In this document: in pieces, positions 12,087 to 24,293 of the stretch
Layout: each line of letters begins with the position of its first letter
Numbering within the stretch: position 1 is the first letter of the stretch
Source of the DNA: Panicum virgatum
Taxonomy: Eukaryota > Streptophyta > Magnoliopsida > Poales > Poaceae
Direction: 5' to 3'
NCBI RefSeq assembly: GCF_016808335.1
Contig: NC_053150.1
Coordinates: forward strand, 25,316,538-25,380,537
Length of the DNA stretch: 64,000 bases
Position numbers and translations under genes: made by a program
The notes under the pieces: model-generated
The model's input: only the letters and a program-made list of their open reading frames with translations
Databases searched by the model: none
Told to the model about the DNA's origin: nothing

Positions 12087-12927
12087 TGATGTAGACGCGG
12101 CCCGATCTTCTGAGAGGTAGGGTAAATTCGATTGATGGAGTACGTGACGTTGGTGATCCGACTTCTAATCAGACACGAATTCGAAGCCTGCAACCATTAC
12201 ACCACTGCTCCGTTGGTTATCAACCAAGCACAACTCGATTGATCTCACCGAGAAAGCTTTTCCTGCAAGCGAATCGAAGGACACAAGCAAGAAGATGTAA
12301 ACATGCAATCTGATAATTGCAGATATGGATTAAGCAAATCACAAGAGGGGTTCAAGACTCCATTCCAAAGGACTAATCGATACAGTGGAGGAGATCAAAA
12401 ATGGGGGCCTTGGATCAATGTATAAGGACTTGTCGCCACAGATACAACGATGCAATCTCTGTTTCTCGAAGGAAAACACAAGAACTAAACAAAACCCAAG
12501 TCCAAACGGCGGCGGCTACTGAGTTTATGGAAGAACCAGGTGACCTAGGGTTGGGGCGCGACCAAGGGGGCGCCCACAACATGGGCTGAAGGCCCGACAC
12601 GATACACGGGCCATTGGCCCAAAAGAGGTGGCGCAGCACCCTGACAGATTCTGGATGTTGACTTGTTTTGTGAATTGCCATCGACTCCAAACTGCTATGG
12701 ACCTGAATCTGGTGGCATTGGAAAGGTTATGAAATTATGTTTCCAACCATATAAATATATCCTGAAACAAACTCTATATGTGGCCGTGGCGTCATTTTTA
12801 GTGCAGACTATTTCTAGAATCCGAGAAGGAAACGATGTCCAAGTTGTAGACGAGTCGGACTTCAACGTGTACGTATCCGATGCAGCGATGTCCTCATCAG
12901 TTATGCACGCCACAACCCTCATATAAT
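12087..12927 (-). repeat. Minus-strand LTR of the same family as E6
   Basis: On the minus strand it ends ...GTCTACATCA at 12087, just before the PBS-like motif, matching the plus-strand LTR end at 13562. Its reverse complement aligns with 12928-13562 (shared GACAAGTC, TTGATCTCCTCCACTGT, GGTTGATAACCAAC) and with 11440-11640. The two orientations form a large imperfect inverted repeat. The right border near 12927 is estimated. Confidence 0.6.
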
Positions 12928-13562
12928 CAGTAGCCGCCACCACATTAGGGTGAGGGTTTTGTTTAGATCAGATTTTCCATTGCGAAACTATCTTCTTCAT
13001 TGTAACTGTGACGACAAGTCATTTTGCTGTGAATCAGGGCCCCCGTTCTTGATCTCCTCCACTGTGTCGATTAGTCATTTGGAATTGAGTTCTTGAACCC
13101 CTACTTTACCTTCGCTTCATTCATACTTGCAATTTCAGATTGTGCATTTATACTTTCTTGCTTGTGTTCTTTGATTCGCTTGCAGAAAAAGCCTTCTTGG
13201 CGAGGTCAATCAAGTTGTTCTTGGTTGATAACCAACAGAGCGGTGGTGTAATGGTTGCAGGCTTCAAATTCATGTCTGATTAGAAGCCGGATCGCCAACA
13301 TCATGTACTCTATCAATCGAATTTACCCCTACCTCTCGGAAGATCGTTTATACTTTCTTGCTTGTGTTCTTCGATTCGCTTGTAGGAAAAGCCTTCTTGG
13401 CGAGGTCAATCAAGTTGTTCTTGGTTGATAACCAACAGAGCAGTGGTGTAACGGTTATAGGCTTCGAATTCATGTCTGATTAGAAGCCGGATCGCCAAAG
13501 TCACGTACTCTATCAATCGAATTTACCCCTGCCTCTCAGAAGATCGGGTCTAGTCTACATCA
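12928..13562 (+). repeat. 3' part of the E6 LTR (plus strand)
   Basis: Aligns with the reverse complement of 12087-12540 and ends ...CTACATCA, the LTR terminus. It contains a 200-bp tandem duplication (13147-13546). The next base begins copia gag of E5; CAAAG (13563-13567) is a candidate target duplication whose partner is off-window. Confidence 0.65.
13147..13546 (+). repeat. Tandem duplication, 2 x 200 bp
   Basis: Units 13147-13346 and 13347-13546 both start TTTATACTTTCTTGC and end AGATCG; the period is exactly 200 bp with a handful of differences. The minus-strand LTR at 12087-12927 has one unit, so this is a local duplication. Confidence 0.9.
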
Positions 13563-15140
13563 CAAAGGATATAGCTTTGTTGTTTGTGCAATTCTTCTTA
13601 TTATGGCCTATTTTCTTGTACTTTTCACAATAGGGCCGTCCATCTTTCTTCACAAAGGTAGTCTTGGTAGCATAGAAGGCCTTCTTGCCTTTCTTTGGAA
13701 TATACCCAAGACCTTGCCTATTCAAGGTGAACTTTTGGCTTGACCAAGAATGATTGAATTTGGCTCTACTATCATTGCACTTGCTCAAATCATTGGTCAA
13801 ACAAATCACTTCCTTCTTCAACTTTTCATTCTCCAAAACAAGTGACTCATCACAAAAAGACTTATCACTTGTGCTACATGAGGGGTTAGTAGAACTAGAT
13901 ACACAATATGATTTGCAAGTTTCACTACTAGCCCCCATACTCAACTTAGCCTTGTTCTTGTGATCAAGCAAGGTGTTGTGAGCTTCCTCAAGCTTCTCAT
14001 GAGTTTCCTTAAGATTCTCATGAGAGGTCTTTAGCTCCTCATAGGAAGCTTGGAGTGAACCATATTTCAACTCCAAATCCTTCAACTTTGCCTTTTCCTT
14101 GATCACAAGTTCACCGGCATCGTTGAGCATGTCAACAAGATCATCATATGAGAATTCTTCAAATTCATCATCTTGCAATACCTTTGCAATGCCTTTTGCC
14201 ATAAGACAATGTGGTGCAGAGAAGAGTGATGGAGCCTCCTTGATGGCATCCCAGCAACTCCCTTGGATGGCTTGTCATCATCATCTTCATCGGAGCTTAC
14301 ATCAGAATCCCACTCAACAAAGCAGTCTTGACCATTTCTCTTCTTCTTGATGAACTTCTTCTTCTTCCTCTCATCATTTTCTTGTCTTTCTTGTTTTTGT
14401 CATTCTTCTTGTTTGGGCAATTTATGATGATATGGCCCAATTCACCACATTAAAAACATGTCTTGTCAACAAAAGGATTTTTCCTTGATGATTGTCCTCT
14501 CTTGACAAAGTTCTTCTTGCTCATCATTCTATTGAACCTCTTGACAAAGAGAGACATCTCTTCATCCGATTCTTCTTCTTAGCAACCACCTTCTTCTTCA
14601 ATCTTGCTATCTTGAGCCCTGAAAGCTACACTCTTCTCCTTTTCATCAATTGTTCCACTATGAACTTCATCTTGTGATTTCTTGAACATGTCATGAGTAA
14701 GCACTTCTCCCAATATTTGTTGTGGGAGTAGTGGTCTTCACATGCGACCTCACAAGCAAGGTGACAATAGTGTCATATCTCTCCGGAAGACTTCTAAGGA
14801 ACTTGTGAGAGAAATCCACATCCGGCACCTCAAAGCCAAGGCCCTCGAGCTCATTAACAATGTCATTTAGCCGGTTGAACATCTCGACCACACTTTCATC
14901 CTTCTTCATGGCAAACTCACTAAATTTGCCCTTGAGCACATACAACTTGGCCTCCTTCACACTTGATGTACTCTCATGAATTTCCATGAGCTTTTTCCAT
15001 ATCTCATTTGCATTTGTGAGATTCTTGACTCTATCGAACTCACTTACATCAAGAGACTAAAGAGCACATTCACCGCTTGATCATTGAGGAGTTCATTTTC
15101 TGCATCTAGGGTGGTCAAGTTCTTCTCATCTAGGATGACA
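13563..15140 (-). pseudogene. gag: E5 copia gag, C-terminal two thirds, broken
   Basis: Minus-strand capsid gene of a copia element. The UBN2-type gag domain is recognisable at 14691-15140 (a KSVVEMFNRLNDI-like helix and the FLRSLPERYD motif). A first zinc knuckle of form CX2CX4HX4C lies near 14410-14455 but holds a TAA stop; the E-rich coiled coil at 13950-14202 and a second knuckle-like motif near 13610-13660 follow, the latter with its second Cys replaced by Tyr. Frames change near 14720 and 14210. The gene is cut at 13563 by E6. Confidence 0.75.
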
Positions 15141-15146
15141 TAACAG

Positions 15147-15179
15147 TTGACGGCTATAATTTCACATTCTAGCCGTCAA
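15147..15179 (+). repeat. Perfect 10-bp hairpin at the E4 LTR start
   Basis: TTGACGGCTA and TAGCCGTCAA are separated by 13 bases. The 3' LTR keeps the hairpin with one stem change (TTGACGGCAA). Confidence 0.8.
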
Positions 15180-15859
15180 CTTCTCTGGAATAAAATGAGC
15201 TTTACACTATGTTTCTTTCATATTTTGTTTATTTCTACTGAGTTTCACAAGTTTTGGATGAGTTACGATTTTAGGAGCAGGTGTACCAAAATTGAGCAGA
15301 ATTGGGCAAAAACCCAGACCGACCGGCCTCTCCTAGGCCGGCCGGCCTGGCACCTCTTAAGACAAGGCCCTATCTTCGATCCAGGGGCAATATGACACAC
15401 CCACAATGCCTCTGAGTCGTGGATTGGATGTCGGTTTGATCAAGTGGAATGAGAGGCTTGTACGAGGATCAAAGGACCCACAACTCAGTGCAAATTTGTG
15501 CCTGAGTCATCGATCCACCACCCAGAGAAAATAACAAGCGTCCAAGAGAAACATCGGCGCAACGGAGGGCCGAGTTGGGCCAAAGGGAAGCAAGCCGGAC
15601 TCCCTTAGGCCAGCTGGCCTAGCACTGTGAGCGTTGAAACCACGCAATGAATACCGACCCCAGGAGATGATTAGGGACGTCCACACCAAGGCGGTGGCCA
15701 GATGGTCACATCCCCAGGCCGGCCGGCCTAGGGGAGGCTGGCCAGCCCCACTTTACAGCCTTTCAAGCCCCGGCTTCACGTGTAAGACAAGCACACCGAC
15801 CTTACCTGCTTACAACTGACGCTACAGGTTTTAACGGCCAAAAACCGACCCTGGAAGGC

Positions 15860-15867
15860 TATAAATA
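15860..15867 (+). promoter_or_regulatory. TATA box of the E4 5' LTR
   Basis: TATAAATA, about 715 bp into the LTR, with the same motif at 49476-49483 in the 3' LTR. It would drive the E4 transcript. Confidence 0.65.
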
Positions 15868-16859
15868 GAGACCCCATCCATCACTTGTAACACACACCAT
15901 TGGAGATCTTCTCTCTTCACTTTACTTTCTAGAGTAGGTTAGTAGCTTGGGAGTTAGAGTCGAGTCGAGCTTGCTCCGGATTCCGGAGTTGTCAAAAGTC
16001 TGGTATAGCTCTTGTATCTTTCTTTTGACATTGTCAATATAAGTTATCTTCTTTATTTTTCTGAGTCAGCTTTACTTTCCACTATCTTTTATCTTCTCAA
16101 GTGTGAGTGTTTAGCTCGAGCGTGGAAGTTTACCTTTAGCTTAGGCTAAGTTATCTCTCTATTAGTCGGGATCTTATCTTATAGGTTTCCTCGCCTGGAC
16201 TAGAGTATCTCAAGTCAGTGCTCTAGGTTGAGGGGGATTTCTCTTGAAGGCCTCGTGAGAAATCCTAACACCGAGTGCAGACGTGGTGTCTGACCTTAGT
16301 GTTAGCTAGAAAGTGTGTTCCACCCCACAGAACCGTAGTGGTAGGCGGTAGGTTGTGACAGCCCTATCCGTCCCTTGTAGTCCACCACGTTCGGGTGTTT
16401 TCATAGCAGTAGTGCAGGTTACCATTGGACTCCCCTCTCACCCCTTTCTGAAGTCCTTCCTCTTCCAGCCTCCGAAGTAAGCTCTGCTTTCCCGAAGACT
16501 AGTTAGGTGTTTAGTCTGATCTAGAGAGGCTAGCTCGATAGTTCAGAAGTGTATCAGGTGTCTTATCTTGGTCGTTGTCCTCCCAGCTTCTACCTCTCTA
16601 AGGAGTTGAACCTCCATGTGTCACCCGGTCATCATTTGGCCATTTGTCTTGCCTATCTATCTGGCTTACCCCCGTCTAGTCAGTCGGTTGATTAAGCTAT
16701 TATGGTTATCATTTGATTTACGATACTCTTTACCATAGTGCTTCCCTAAGGAAAAATACGATACCCTAGAATACTCCAAGGTGAAGTGCTACAACGGTGA
16801 TTCTATGTGCTTGCAGAATATCAATTCTTTTGGGCATAAGAAACACCAACAAGCTTTTC

Positions 16860-16877
16860 TGGTGCCGTTGCCAGGGA
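16860..16877 (+). other. E4 primer-binding site (tRNA-Asp type)
   Basis: TGGTGCCGTTGCCAGGGA, nine bases after the LTR end, differs at two places from the complement of the plant tRNA-Asp 3' end. This PBS is usual in Athila/Tat elements. Confidence 0.8.
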
Positions 16878-17050
16878 AGCAAATGGCTATAGATATCGTA
16901 GATAGTTTGATAAACGTTACTAGTTTGTCACCGCTAACCCTAGCGGGCTTACCATTGCTCTCTCTATTTTTTGATCGATGCAGAGCAGTGCATGACTGGT
17001 TTCGACCTACCAAGCAACTTAACCTAAATCTAGAGAGAATTAGGAGAATC

Positions 17051-19183
17051 ATGAGACGCCGCATCGTCCCACCTCAGAAGAGACTCACTTGGCCCCCAAG
17101 TTCCCCGACCACTTTAGCCTCCTCATCCATGGCTCAGAAGACTCTTCGTCAGTTCTCTGCCCCGTCCAGTAGCCACATCCCTACTGGATTGAACCAAAAC
17201 CAAGCCGGCGATGACGGCTTTGAGCTAAAGACTGGACTGATGAACATAGTCCAGGCAAGTCCATTCAGCGGAAAGGCATCTGAGGATGCCAACGCCCACC
17301 TTCAGAACTTCCTGGAGGTGAGCAACACCATCAACCCCAAGGGAACTACACTGGATATCGTCCGCCTTCGGGTATTTCCGTTCTCACTACTCGGGAAAGC
17401 AAAGACGTGGGTTTACTCCAACAAGGAAGCTTTCAATACATGGGAAGCTTGTTCAAATGCATTCCTAGCAAAGTACTTTCCAGTGGGCAAGACCAATGCC
17501 CTCCGAAATAGGATCACCAGAATTCAGCAATTACCGGATGAGAGCATCCCAGAAGTCTGGGAACGTCTCCAGGAGTACATTCAAGCATGCCCACACCATG
17601 GCATATAAGAATGGCTGATTATTCAGAACTTCTTCCATGGCCTAAATCAGCAAGCTCAGGACCACGTCGACGCAGCAGCGGGTGGTTCCTTCATTTCTCT
17701 CGACATTGCGAGAGCAAAGACACTGATTGACAAGATAGCTTCCAACCAAAGTTGGAAAGGAGAAAGGCAGCCAGCCCATCCCAGAGGCGTGCATCATATT
17801 GACAGTGTCGACATGTTAGCTGCCAAGATGGATCTTTTGATGAAGAAGCTGGAATCTCCGCACCAGGAGGTTAACCAGGTTTCAGAGTCTCGGATGTCAT
17901 GTGAAACATGTGGCGAGACTGGGCACTCGGGCAACTCATGCCCATTAACTCAAGAGGACGCACACTTTGTTGGGAGCAACAACAATCCCAACTCGAGATT
18001 CCATCCTCAGCAGGGTTGGAACTCAAAGCCCAACCTTCCCTTCGGGCAACAACAAGGTATGAATTTTAATAACAACTTTCAGCCCATATTAAAAGACCTA
18101 GTGTACGGCCAAAAACAGATAAATGACAACATTAGTAAGAAATTCCTTGCTAATAACAAAATTTTGGAATCTATGGCTGCACAACTAGAGGGTTTTAATT
18201 CTTTTATTAAAAATCAATTGAGCTTTAATAAGATGATAGAAACCCAAGTAGCTCAACTAGCATCTTCTTGTCCTAACGCTAACACGAGGAAATTGCCCGG
18301 TCAACCGGAAGTTACCCCGAAAGAAAATGTTAGTGCGGTGACCAAGCGTGGTGGTAAGACCACGCGAGAGCCACCTTTTCCATAGGATGCAGGAAATTAG
18401 CGGAAGACCGTAACCGCTAGCCATGCCGAAGTTGATGACGAGGTGCAGGAGGAGGCCATCGAATCCAACACCTCTGCTACCCAGGAAGACCCCATGGAAC
18501 CCCCTAGAACTTCACGGGACTACCATGACACAACTGCCTTACCGTTTCCGGAGTGGATAAGGAAGCCGGTTGCCGACGAACAATTCGGCAAGTTCGTCGA
18601 GGTAATAAAGAAGTTGTATGTCAATATACCACTTCTTGATTCTATGCCGGTACCCATGTATGCTAAGTATATCAAGGATATTCTAGGAAACAAGCAGACA
18701 CTGCCCACCACCGAGATCGTGTAGTTAACAGAAGAGTGTAGCACTACTATACTCAATCCACTCCTGGTGAAGAAGAAGGACCCAGGCTGCCCTACCATCA
18801 CGTGCTCGATTGGGGCCCAACACTTTTCGAACGCTCTCTGCGACTTGGGAGCAAGCATCAGTGTCATGCCAAAGGTAGTTTATGACAAACTTAACCATCA
18901 TGCACTCGCCCCTACTGCCATGTGTTTGCCGCTAGTGGACCAAATAGTTCGCTACCCCGCGGCAATAGCAGAGAACATTCCGGTCAAAATCAGGAATTTC
19001 TTCATTCCTGTCAACTTCGTCGTTCTCGACATGGAAGACGACACCAAGACGCCTCTCACCTTGTGCAGGCCATTCTTGAGCACAGCAAACGCTCACATCG
19101 ATGTAGGAGCCGGAAAAATCCAGCTCAACATCAATGGACAGATGGAGAAGGTCACTTTCAAACCGAAGGTCGAACAATGCCCA
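17051..19183 (+). pseudogene. gag: E4 gag-protease, four internal stops, cut by E2
   Basis: Gag and aspartic protease of an Athila-type element, all in one frame. The capsid region lies at about 17200-17600 (ASPFSGKASEDA, then AKTWVYS and FLAKYFP motifs). A zinc knuckle CX2CX4HX4C lies at 17900-17941, followed by an Asn/Gln-rich linker. The protease active site Asp-Leu-Gly-Ala is at 18842-18853, the form normal for Athila. Stops: TAA 17606, TAG 18383, TAG 18398, TAG 18722. At 19184 the E2 LTR interrupts the gene; the reading resumes after 44613. The ATG at 17051 or 17129 could be the start. Confidence 0.8.
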
Positions 19184-19812
19184 TGTCACGACTCCAGAAC
19201 ATTAGGCGCGCGAAGTGCCGACGCGCACATCGCGGCGTACCACGTGTCGGCTTCGCCGGCGTCCATCTTCGGGACACGCGCCGGCCATCCTCGGGTTCCG
19301 TGCCGCACGCGCCCTCCCTCCCGTGTCCTTATCCGCAATGAGGGCGTCGTGCTAACCCATTCCCCATTCCCCTCCTCTTCCTCCTCGAGCTCGGAATGAG
19401 CAGAGCCGCCCCGCCGCCGGTGCCCCAACCATCCTCGATCACCGTTCCTCAATTCCGCGTGCTAGAGCCTACCCAGCCTTGTCCTCCACCTCCCCCGCCC
19501 ATCACCGGACTCGATCGAGCCCAACCCCGGCCGGAATCGACCCAGAACCGGCTGGCCGCCATTGCCGCTGCCGACTGGAGCTCCGCTGCCGGCCTTGATT
19601 CGTCGCCTCCGGTGAACCCCTCCTTGATTCCGCGCATGGGGAGCATTATCCCCTTCTCCTCGACCCATTCCCCTCCTCGCCTGGCTCCCTCCCCTCCCGT
19701 AGGGCCTCCCCGGGGAGCGCCGTCGCCCGCTGCCGCCTTCCTCCGCCGGACGCCGCCTCGTCGCCGTTCTCCGCCCGTGCTGCCACCGGTGAGCTTCGCC
19801 ATCACCTAGGGC
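19184..19812 (+). repeat. 5' LTR of E2, first segment
   Basis: Matches the first part of the 3' LTR (from 41592). GC-rich. Its last 251 bp (19562-19812) are repeated at 33544-33794 on the far side of the filler and E3. Confidence 0.9.
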
Positions 19813-19821
19813 TTACCATTG
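19809..19821 (+). other. Left end of the E4-derived filler with E3 target site
   Basis: GGGCTTACCATTG equals E4 positions 16945-16957. GGGC is also in the E2 LTR here, a 4-bp microhomology. CATTG (19817-19821) is the left target duplication of E3. Confidence 0.8.
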
Positions 19822-19829
19822 TGTTATCG

Positions 19830-19856
19830 CCATAAATTAACAGGGTTAATTTATGG
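19830..19856 (+). repeat. Perfect 12-bp hairpin at the E3 LTR start
   Basis: CCATAAATTAAC and GTTAATTTATGG with a 3-base loop; the same at 32187-32213 in the 3' LTR. Confidence 0.9.
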
Positions 19857-20024
19857 GCCGAAAGGAAGATGGGCTTAAAGCAGAAGATTGAGGAAGGCTT
19901 GTAAATCGGCTCCTGCGTGAGCGTATGGGCCACATTGGCCGTGTATCCTTAGATTTAGTTCAAGATTAGAGATAGAGTCCAATCGGGACAAGATCAGTTT
20001 AGATTGTTTCCCAAGTCTCCGGAC

Positions 20025-20032
20025 TATAAATA
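20025..20032 (+). promoter_or_regulatory. TATA box of the E3 LTR
   Basis: TATAAATA at LTR position 204; the 3' LTR has the same at 32382-32389. Confidence 0.7.
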
Positions 20033-21043
20033 TGTATCCTTTGTTATTTGTAAAGGAGAGCGTCATCACGACTCGCAAACAACAACTCTCGGCGCATCGC
20101 CACCCCTAATCCTAGGGTTTCAACCAAGTAAGTGCCATGCTGCCCTGATCGCTTCTTGCGATCAGGGCAGTATTGTTCTTGCTTTTACCTTGGTATTACT
20201 CATACTGAAGCGTTTTTGATGGCGAGTAGTACTAGTTATCATGATGTTCGTAGCATGGTTTTTAGTAGATCTTTTGTGCTTTGTTGCTTATCATCTGCGA
20301 ATATCATGTTGTCTCTGTGCAGTCACGTTTCAATCTCTCGCTAGTTCTTATCGCATAGAACTAGTCGCACAGGGACAACACCTTGCTTCTTTCATGTTTA
20401 GTAGATCCGATCTGTTATGGTTTGCTCTTATCTTAAGAGTTGGCATAATATCTGCTGGGTTAGGCCTTGCAAACGGATTGGATGATCCGGTGGTGTAGTA
20501 GATGCTTTATCTTAGCCTTGATAGGGATTGTTCCGGGAATCGGCTCTTGCTAGTTCTTAGGCTTCTGTTTTAGGTTGTGGTTTAGTCGTCTGTTACGTTC
20601 GCTAGGCCTAGTCACGTGTAGGATGTTCCGATCTAGTAGTGAAGCTATTACCATCGTGGATTAAGATTAATTAGACTTGATTGAAGCAGTTTTTATAGTG
20701 ATTTGCTCTATTTATCATATCCGGATACAATCAGATCCCATCTGACACCGGAACTCGATTGGCTCTTCAAAGCCGATGCAAGAGTCATCCCGGGGAGCCG
20801 ACCACGGCTCGGACTTACGTTTACACGTGTCTTTGTATGCAGGAAACTGTTCGAAGCACGTCTACACCCTCCTGATCGGGTATAGGTCAGGTGGCATGCC
20901 CGGCTTTCACACATCCTCCGGGCGCGTGACGGAAATTGCGTGCCGTCGACAAGGGAGCAGTGCTTGCCAGCGCACCAGCAACCTCCCGGCTCTTCGTGTT
21001 GCCCGTCGTTGCTCGCCGGTGGGTTTCGGTCGACAACACATTC

Positions 21044-21061
21044 TGGCACGCCCAGTGGGAC
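21044..21061 (+). other. E3 candidate primer-binding site
   Basis: TGGCACGCCCAGTGGGAC starts six bases after the LTR end and begins with the TGG that pairs with a tRNA CCA end. I cannot name the tRNA with certainty. Confidence 0.6.
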
Positions 21062-21084
21062 ACTCGGCAACAACATCCACCGCA

Positions 21085-24000
21085 ATGATGACTGGAGCTC
21101 AAGATCAAGAACCCGCTCCCAAGCCCGTCACATATGATGAGCTTCCTCCTGAACACAAGAAGAAGTATGATGAGATCAAAGCTCTGCTGGAAGCCGATCT
21201 CATCGGCTCTTTTGAGAGGACTCGCAACCATGGCATCAAGTGGAAGGGGTTCTCACCAGAAGGCGCTCTGGACAATGTAGATCTGTCTGTACCATCTGAA
21301 GAACGCACTAGAGCCCTGCGTCAGGAGATGAACTACATGGTGGCCCATGCGCTTCATCGGCACTCTCAGAGCTTGATGAACGAACTCGAGCGCATGGCGC
21401 ATCGCGTCATCCAGGAGATAATCAAGAACCAGTACTCTCCATCGGGGCCAATCCTGGGGAGTCGCACAGAGGAAGCTGCACTGCATTCTAGGCCGCAACT
21501 GCCATTCTCGTTTGCAGCTCCCAGACCACACAGCTCGCCGATCTACGTCGTCCACAAGATCGGCGGTGATCCTGGAGAAGGCCAGTTCCTCACCGAGCCA
21601 CCTAAGGAGATCCCGCACGGCTACACGTGCGCCTACATCCTTGACAGCGTCAGTCCAGCACGCTCGGTGCAGATGGTGAACCCAGGAGCTCCTGGAGCAG
21701 ACGCAGAAAAACAAGCGTGGCTGGCAAAGTACGCTACTGGGCCGAATGCTGAGCCATCGGCCCCAGGAGTTCTCAGTGTGGAGCAGGTCAGTGCAATACT
21801 CAGAGACCAGTTCGGCATCCTGCCCAAGAGGAAAACGAGCAGCTATTCCAAGCCGTATCCAAGTGATTATGACTTGATCCCACTGCCACCCAAGTATCGG
21901 CTTCCTGAATTCACCAAGTTCAACGGGTCAGAAGGAGCCAGCTCCATCGAGCATGTGAGCCGATACTTAGCGCAGCTTGGGATGATCTCAGTATCAGATC
22001 CATTGAGGGTCCGGTTCTTTGGCCAATCCCTGACAGGCCCAGCTTTTGGATGGTATGCATCACTGGCTCCGGATTCGATCCGGACTTGGAGGCAGCTTGA
22101 AGATCAATTCCATACCCAGTACCACTCGGAAGCTGCAGAAGCCGGAATTGCCGACCTCGCCCAAGTCAGGCAGAAGCGAGGAGAGACCGTGTTAGAGTAC
22201 ATACAGCGCTTCAGGGAGGTCAAGAACCGATGCTACTCGTCACGCATCACAGAGAAGGAGGCAGTCGATCTGGCTGTCCTGGGACTCGCTAAGCCGATCA
22301 AGGATGCGGCTTTCCAGTTGGAGTTCACATCTTTGGCTCACCTGGTGCAGAAGCTTACAGTGTACGAGCATTACCATCCTGAGCTGTACCAGGACAAGTT
22401 CAAGCGCCATGTAAACATGGCACAAGCTGAGGAATCTGACGACTCTGGCGAAGAGCAGGAAGTAGCCGTGGCAGAGTGGACCCGGGGGGCAAATCCTGTC
22501 CCATGCAAGTGGATCAAGCAGCAGGGGCGTGTGAAGGGCTTCGACTTCGACGTAACCAAAACAGAGCAGATATTCGACCTGCTCCTCAAAGAAAAATAGC
22601 TGGAGCTCCCAGAGAACCACAAGCTACCGACGCCACAAGAGCTGCAGGGGAGGCTGTACTGCAAATGGCACCACTCGTTCACTCATGCCACAGGTGAATG
22701 CAAGGAGCTGCGTCGACAGATCCAATCGGCTATCGAACAAGGCCAATTGATCCTGGCTCAACACACCATGAAGGTTGACACGAAGCCCTTCCCACCGGTT
22801 AACGTTGTGGAGCTGTCAGATGTCGGATCCGAAGGCCAGGATCTAGCATTCCAGATCAACATGGTGGGACCTGTGCGCCGCCATAACAAGCAGAGGAGAG
22901 AGGCCGCTTCTGGCAAACGGCCGCAAGATGAACGTGATTTGGAATAGCAGCATGTGACTGAAGAGCAAGTACGTCACATCCGCAATCAGCTTCCAGCTTC
23001 TAATCGGCTTCTGGAGAAATACCAGTACCAGTATCAGCTACGCCGCCGATACAAATCGGAGGAAGACGAGTACGAGCACCGCTCAGGAAGGACACTGGGC
23101 AGGCGCTAGGCTACACGCGACCACTGGCATTGCCCGTTCTTCAGGTACTGTTGGAATTCCGGCATGAGCCGATTACCTACTATAGATGATTGCTTGGAGT
23201 GCAGGCCTTGAGGGCATCAACAAGACAAGACATCGGTGTTCCGGCGTTTGGGGCCCAGAACACGTCAGGACGACCATGTGGGGCGCCCATCCGGAGGTGG
23301 TTCAGAGCTAGAGGAAGAAGACAGGTACCATCGCCCACGGTGGTGTCCTGACGGGCTCAACCGGTCGCAGAAGCGCAGAATACAGCGCTTGCGCAACCTC
23401 GAAGACGCAGAAGCAAAGTACCTTGACGTGCTGAGAAAAGCGCGTCCGGATCTCGCGGAGAAAGTTAGGCGACCGTAGAGGGAAGAGAGGCGCCCCCCGA
23501 GGATGGAGTGGCGCCCCAAGCAGACAAAAGCCAATGAAAAGCCATCGGCTGACGTGAACATGGTGTTCGTGCTCCCGTCAGAGTTTCGAGCACCCCAACA
23601 GGAGGAATTGGCCGTCGCGCAGCTGGATCTCGGCCCACGGCCAATCATTTTCGAGAAGCCTAAGGAGAAGAGCTACAAACACTTGAAGGGGTTATATCTC
23701 AAGGGCTTCATCAACGGCAAGCCTGTGAACAGGATGTTGGTTGACACTGGCGCTGCAGTCAACTTGATGCCGTACTCTGTGCTGCGCCGACTGGGTCGTT
23801 CTTCTGCTGATCTGATCAAGACCAACGTGATGCTCAATGACTTCAACGGACAACCATCAGAAGCAATGGGGGTTCTTAATGTGGAACTGACAGTGGGCCG
23901 CAAGACTGTACCAACATCGTTCTTCATCGTTAACAGCAAGGGTACATACACGGCGCTGCTTGGAAGGGACTAGATTCATGCCAACTGTTGTATCCCCTCC

Positions 24001-24210
24001 ACAATGCATCAGTACCTCATCCAATGGGACGGCGATGAAGTAGAAGTGGTCCCTGCAGACGATTCCAGCGAAGTCTCCGTCGCGGATATGCATGCTTGGG
24101 ATGCAGAAGGACAAGAGCCGATCTCAGGGATCGCCCTTGAAGACTGTGATCGGATCGAGGCGACAAAAAACGGATTGAGGCTAGTCTTATCCACTGGCCT
24201 CACAGAGTAA
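21085..24210 (+). pseudogene. gag: E3 gag-protease, six in-frame stops
   Basis: One frame runs from ATG 21085 to TAA 24208. The gag domain lies at about 21880-22380 (PEFTKFNGSEG, then GPAFGWYASL). A Cys/His cluster near 23119-23160 is the zinc-binding part. The protease has an intact Asp-Thr-Gly-Ala at 23743-23754 and a LLGRD motif. Stops interrupt at 22597, 22945, 23107, 23209, 23476 and 23971; most are one C-to-T or G-to-A step from Gln, Arg or Trp codons. Pol follows in another frame. Confidence 0.85.
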
Positions 24211-24293
24211 ATGCATCCTGGCATGCCACGGGATGTAATAGAAATAGAGAGGCCGATCCCGGCGATCGGCCCCAAAAAATAGTTAAATCCTGT

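Larger units (their letters stand above)
9993..13562 (+). mobile_element. E6: gag-only LTR element (right part), host of E1
   Basis: A plus-strand gag-like ORF is followed by LTR-like sequence that ends ...CTACATCA at 13562, where the copia gag of E5 starts abruptly. No protease, RT or integrase is present, so the element looks non-autonomous. Its 5' LTR must be left of E1, outside the window. The LTR region is rearranged: a minus-strand copy of the same LTR family lies within it, and a 200-bp unit is doubled. Confidence 0.6.
15146..16851 (+). repeat. 5' LTR of E4
   Basis: Aligns with 48835-50466. The first base of the TG terminus seems lost (GTTGACGG versus TGTTGACGG in the 3' LTR). It ends ACACCAACA just before the PBS. 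It holds a terminal hairpin, several GGCCGGCC-type stretches and a TATA box at 15860. Confidence 0.85.
19822..21038 (+). repeat. 5' LTR of E3
   Basis: 1217 bp, TGTTATCGCC...CGACAACA. A perfect 12-bp hairpin (19830-19856) lies close to the start and TATAAATA at 20025. Confidence 0.95.

Noticed and set aside
13235..13300. tRNA-like A and B boxes in the 200-bp unit
   Set aside because: GTGGTGTAATGG and TTCAAATTC resemble the boxes, but they are too close together and no cloverleaf forms.
21253..21714. Minus-strand ORF opposite E3 gag
   Set aside because: Shadow of the gag gene in another frame; no start context, introns or domain, unlike the antisense genes at 28005-31917.
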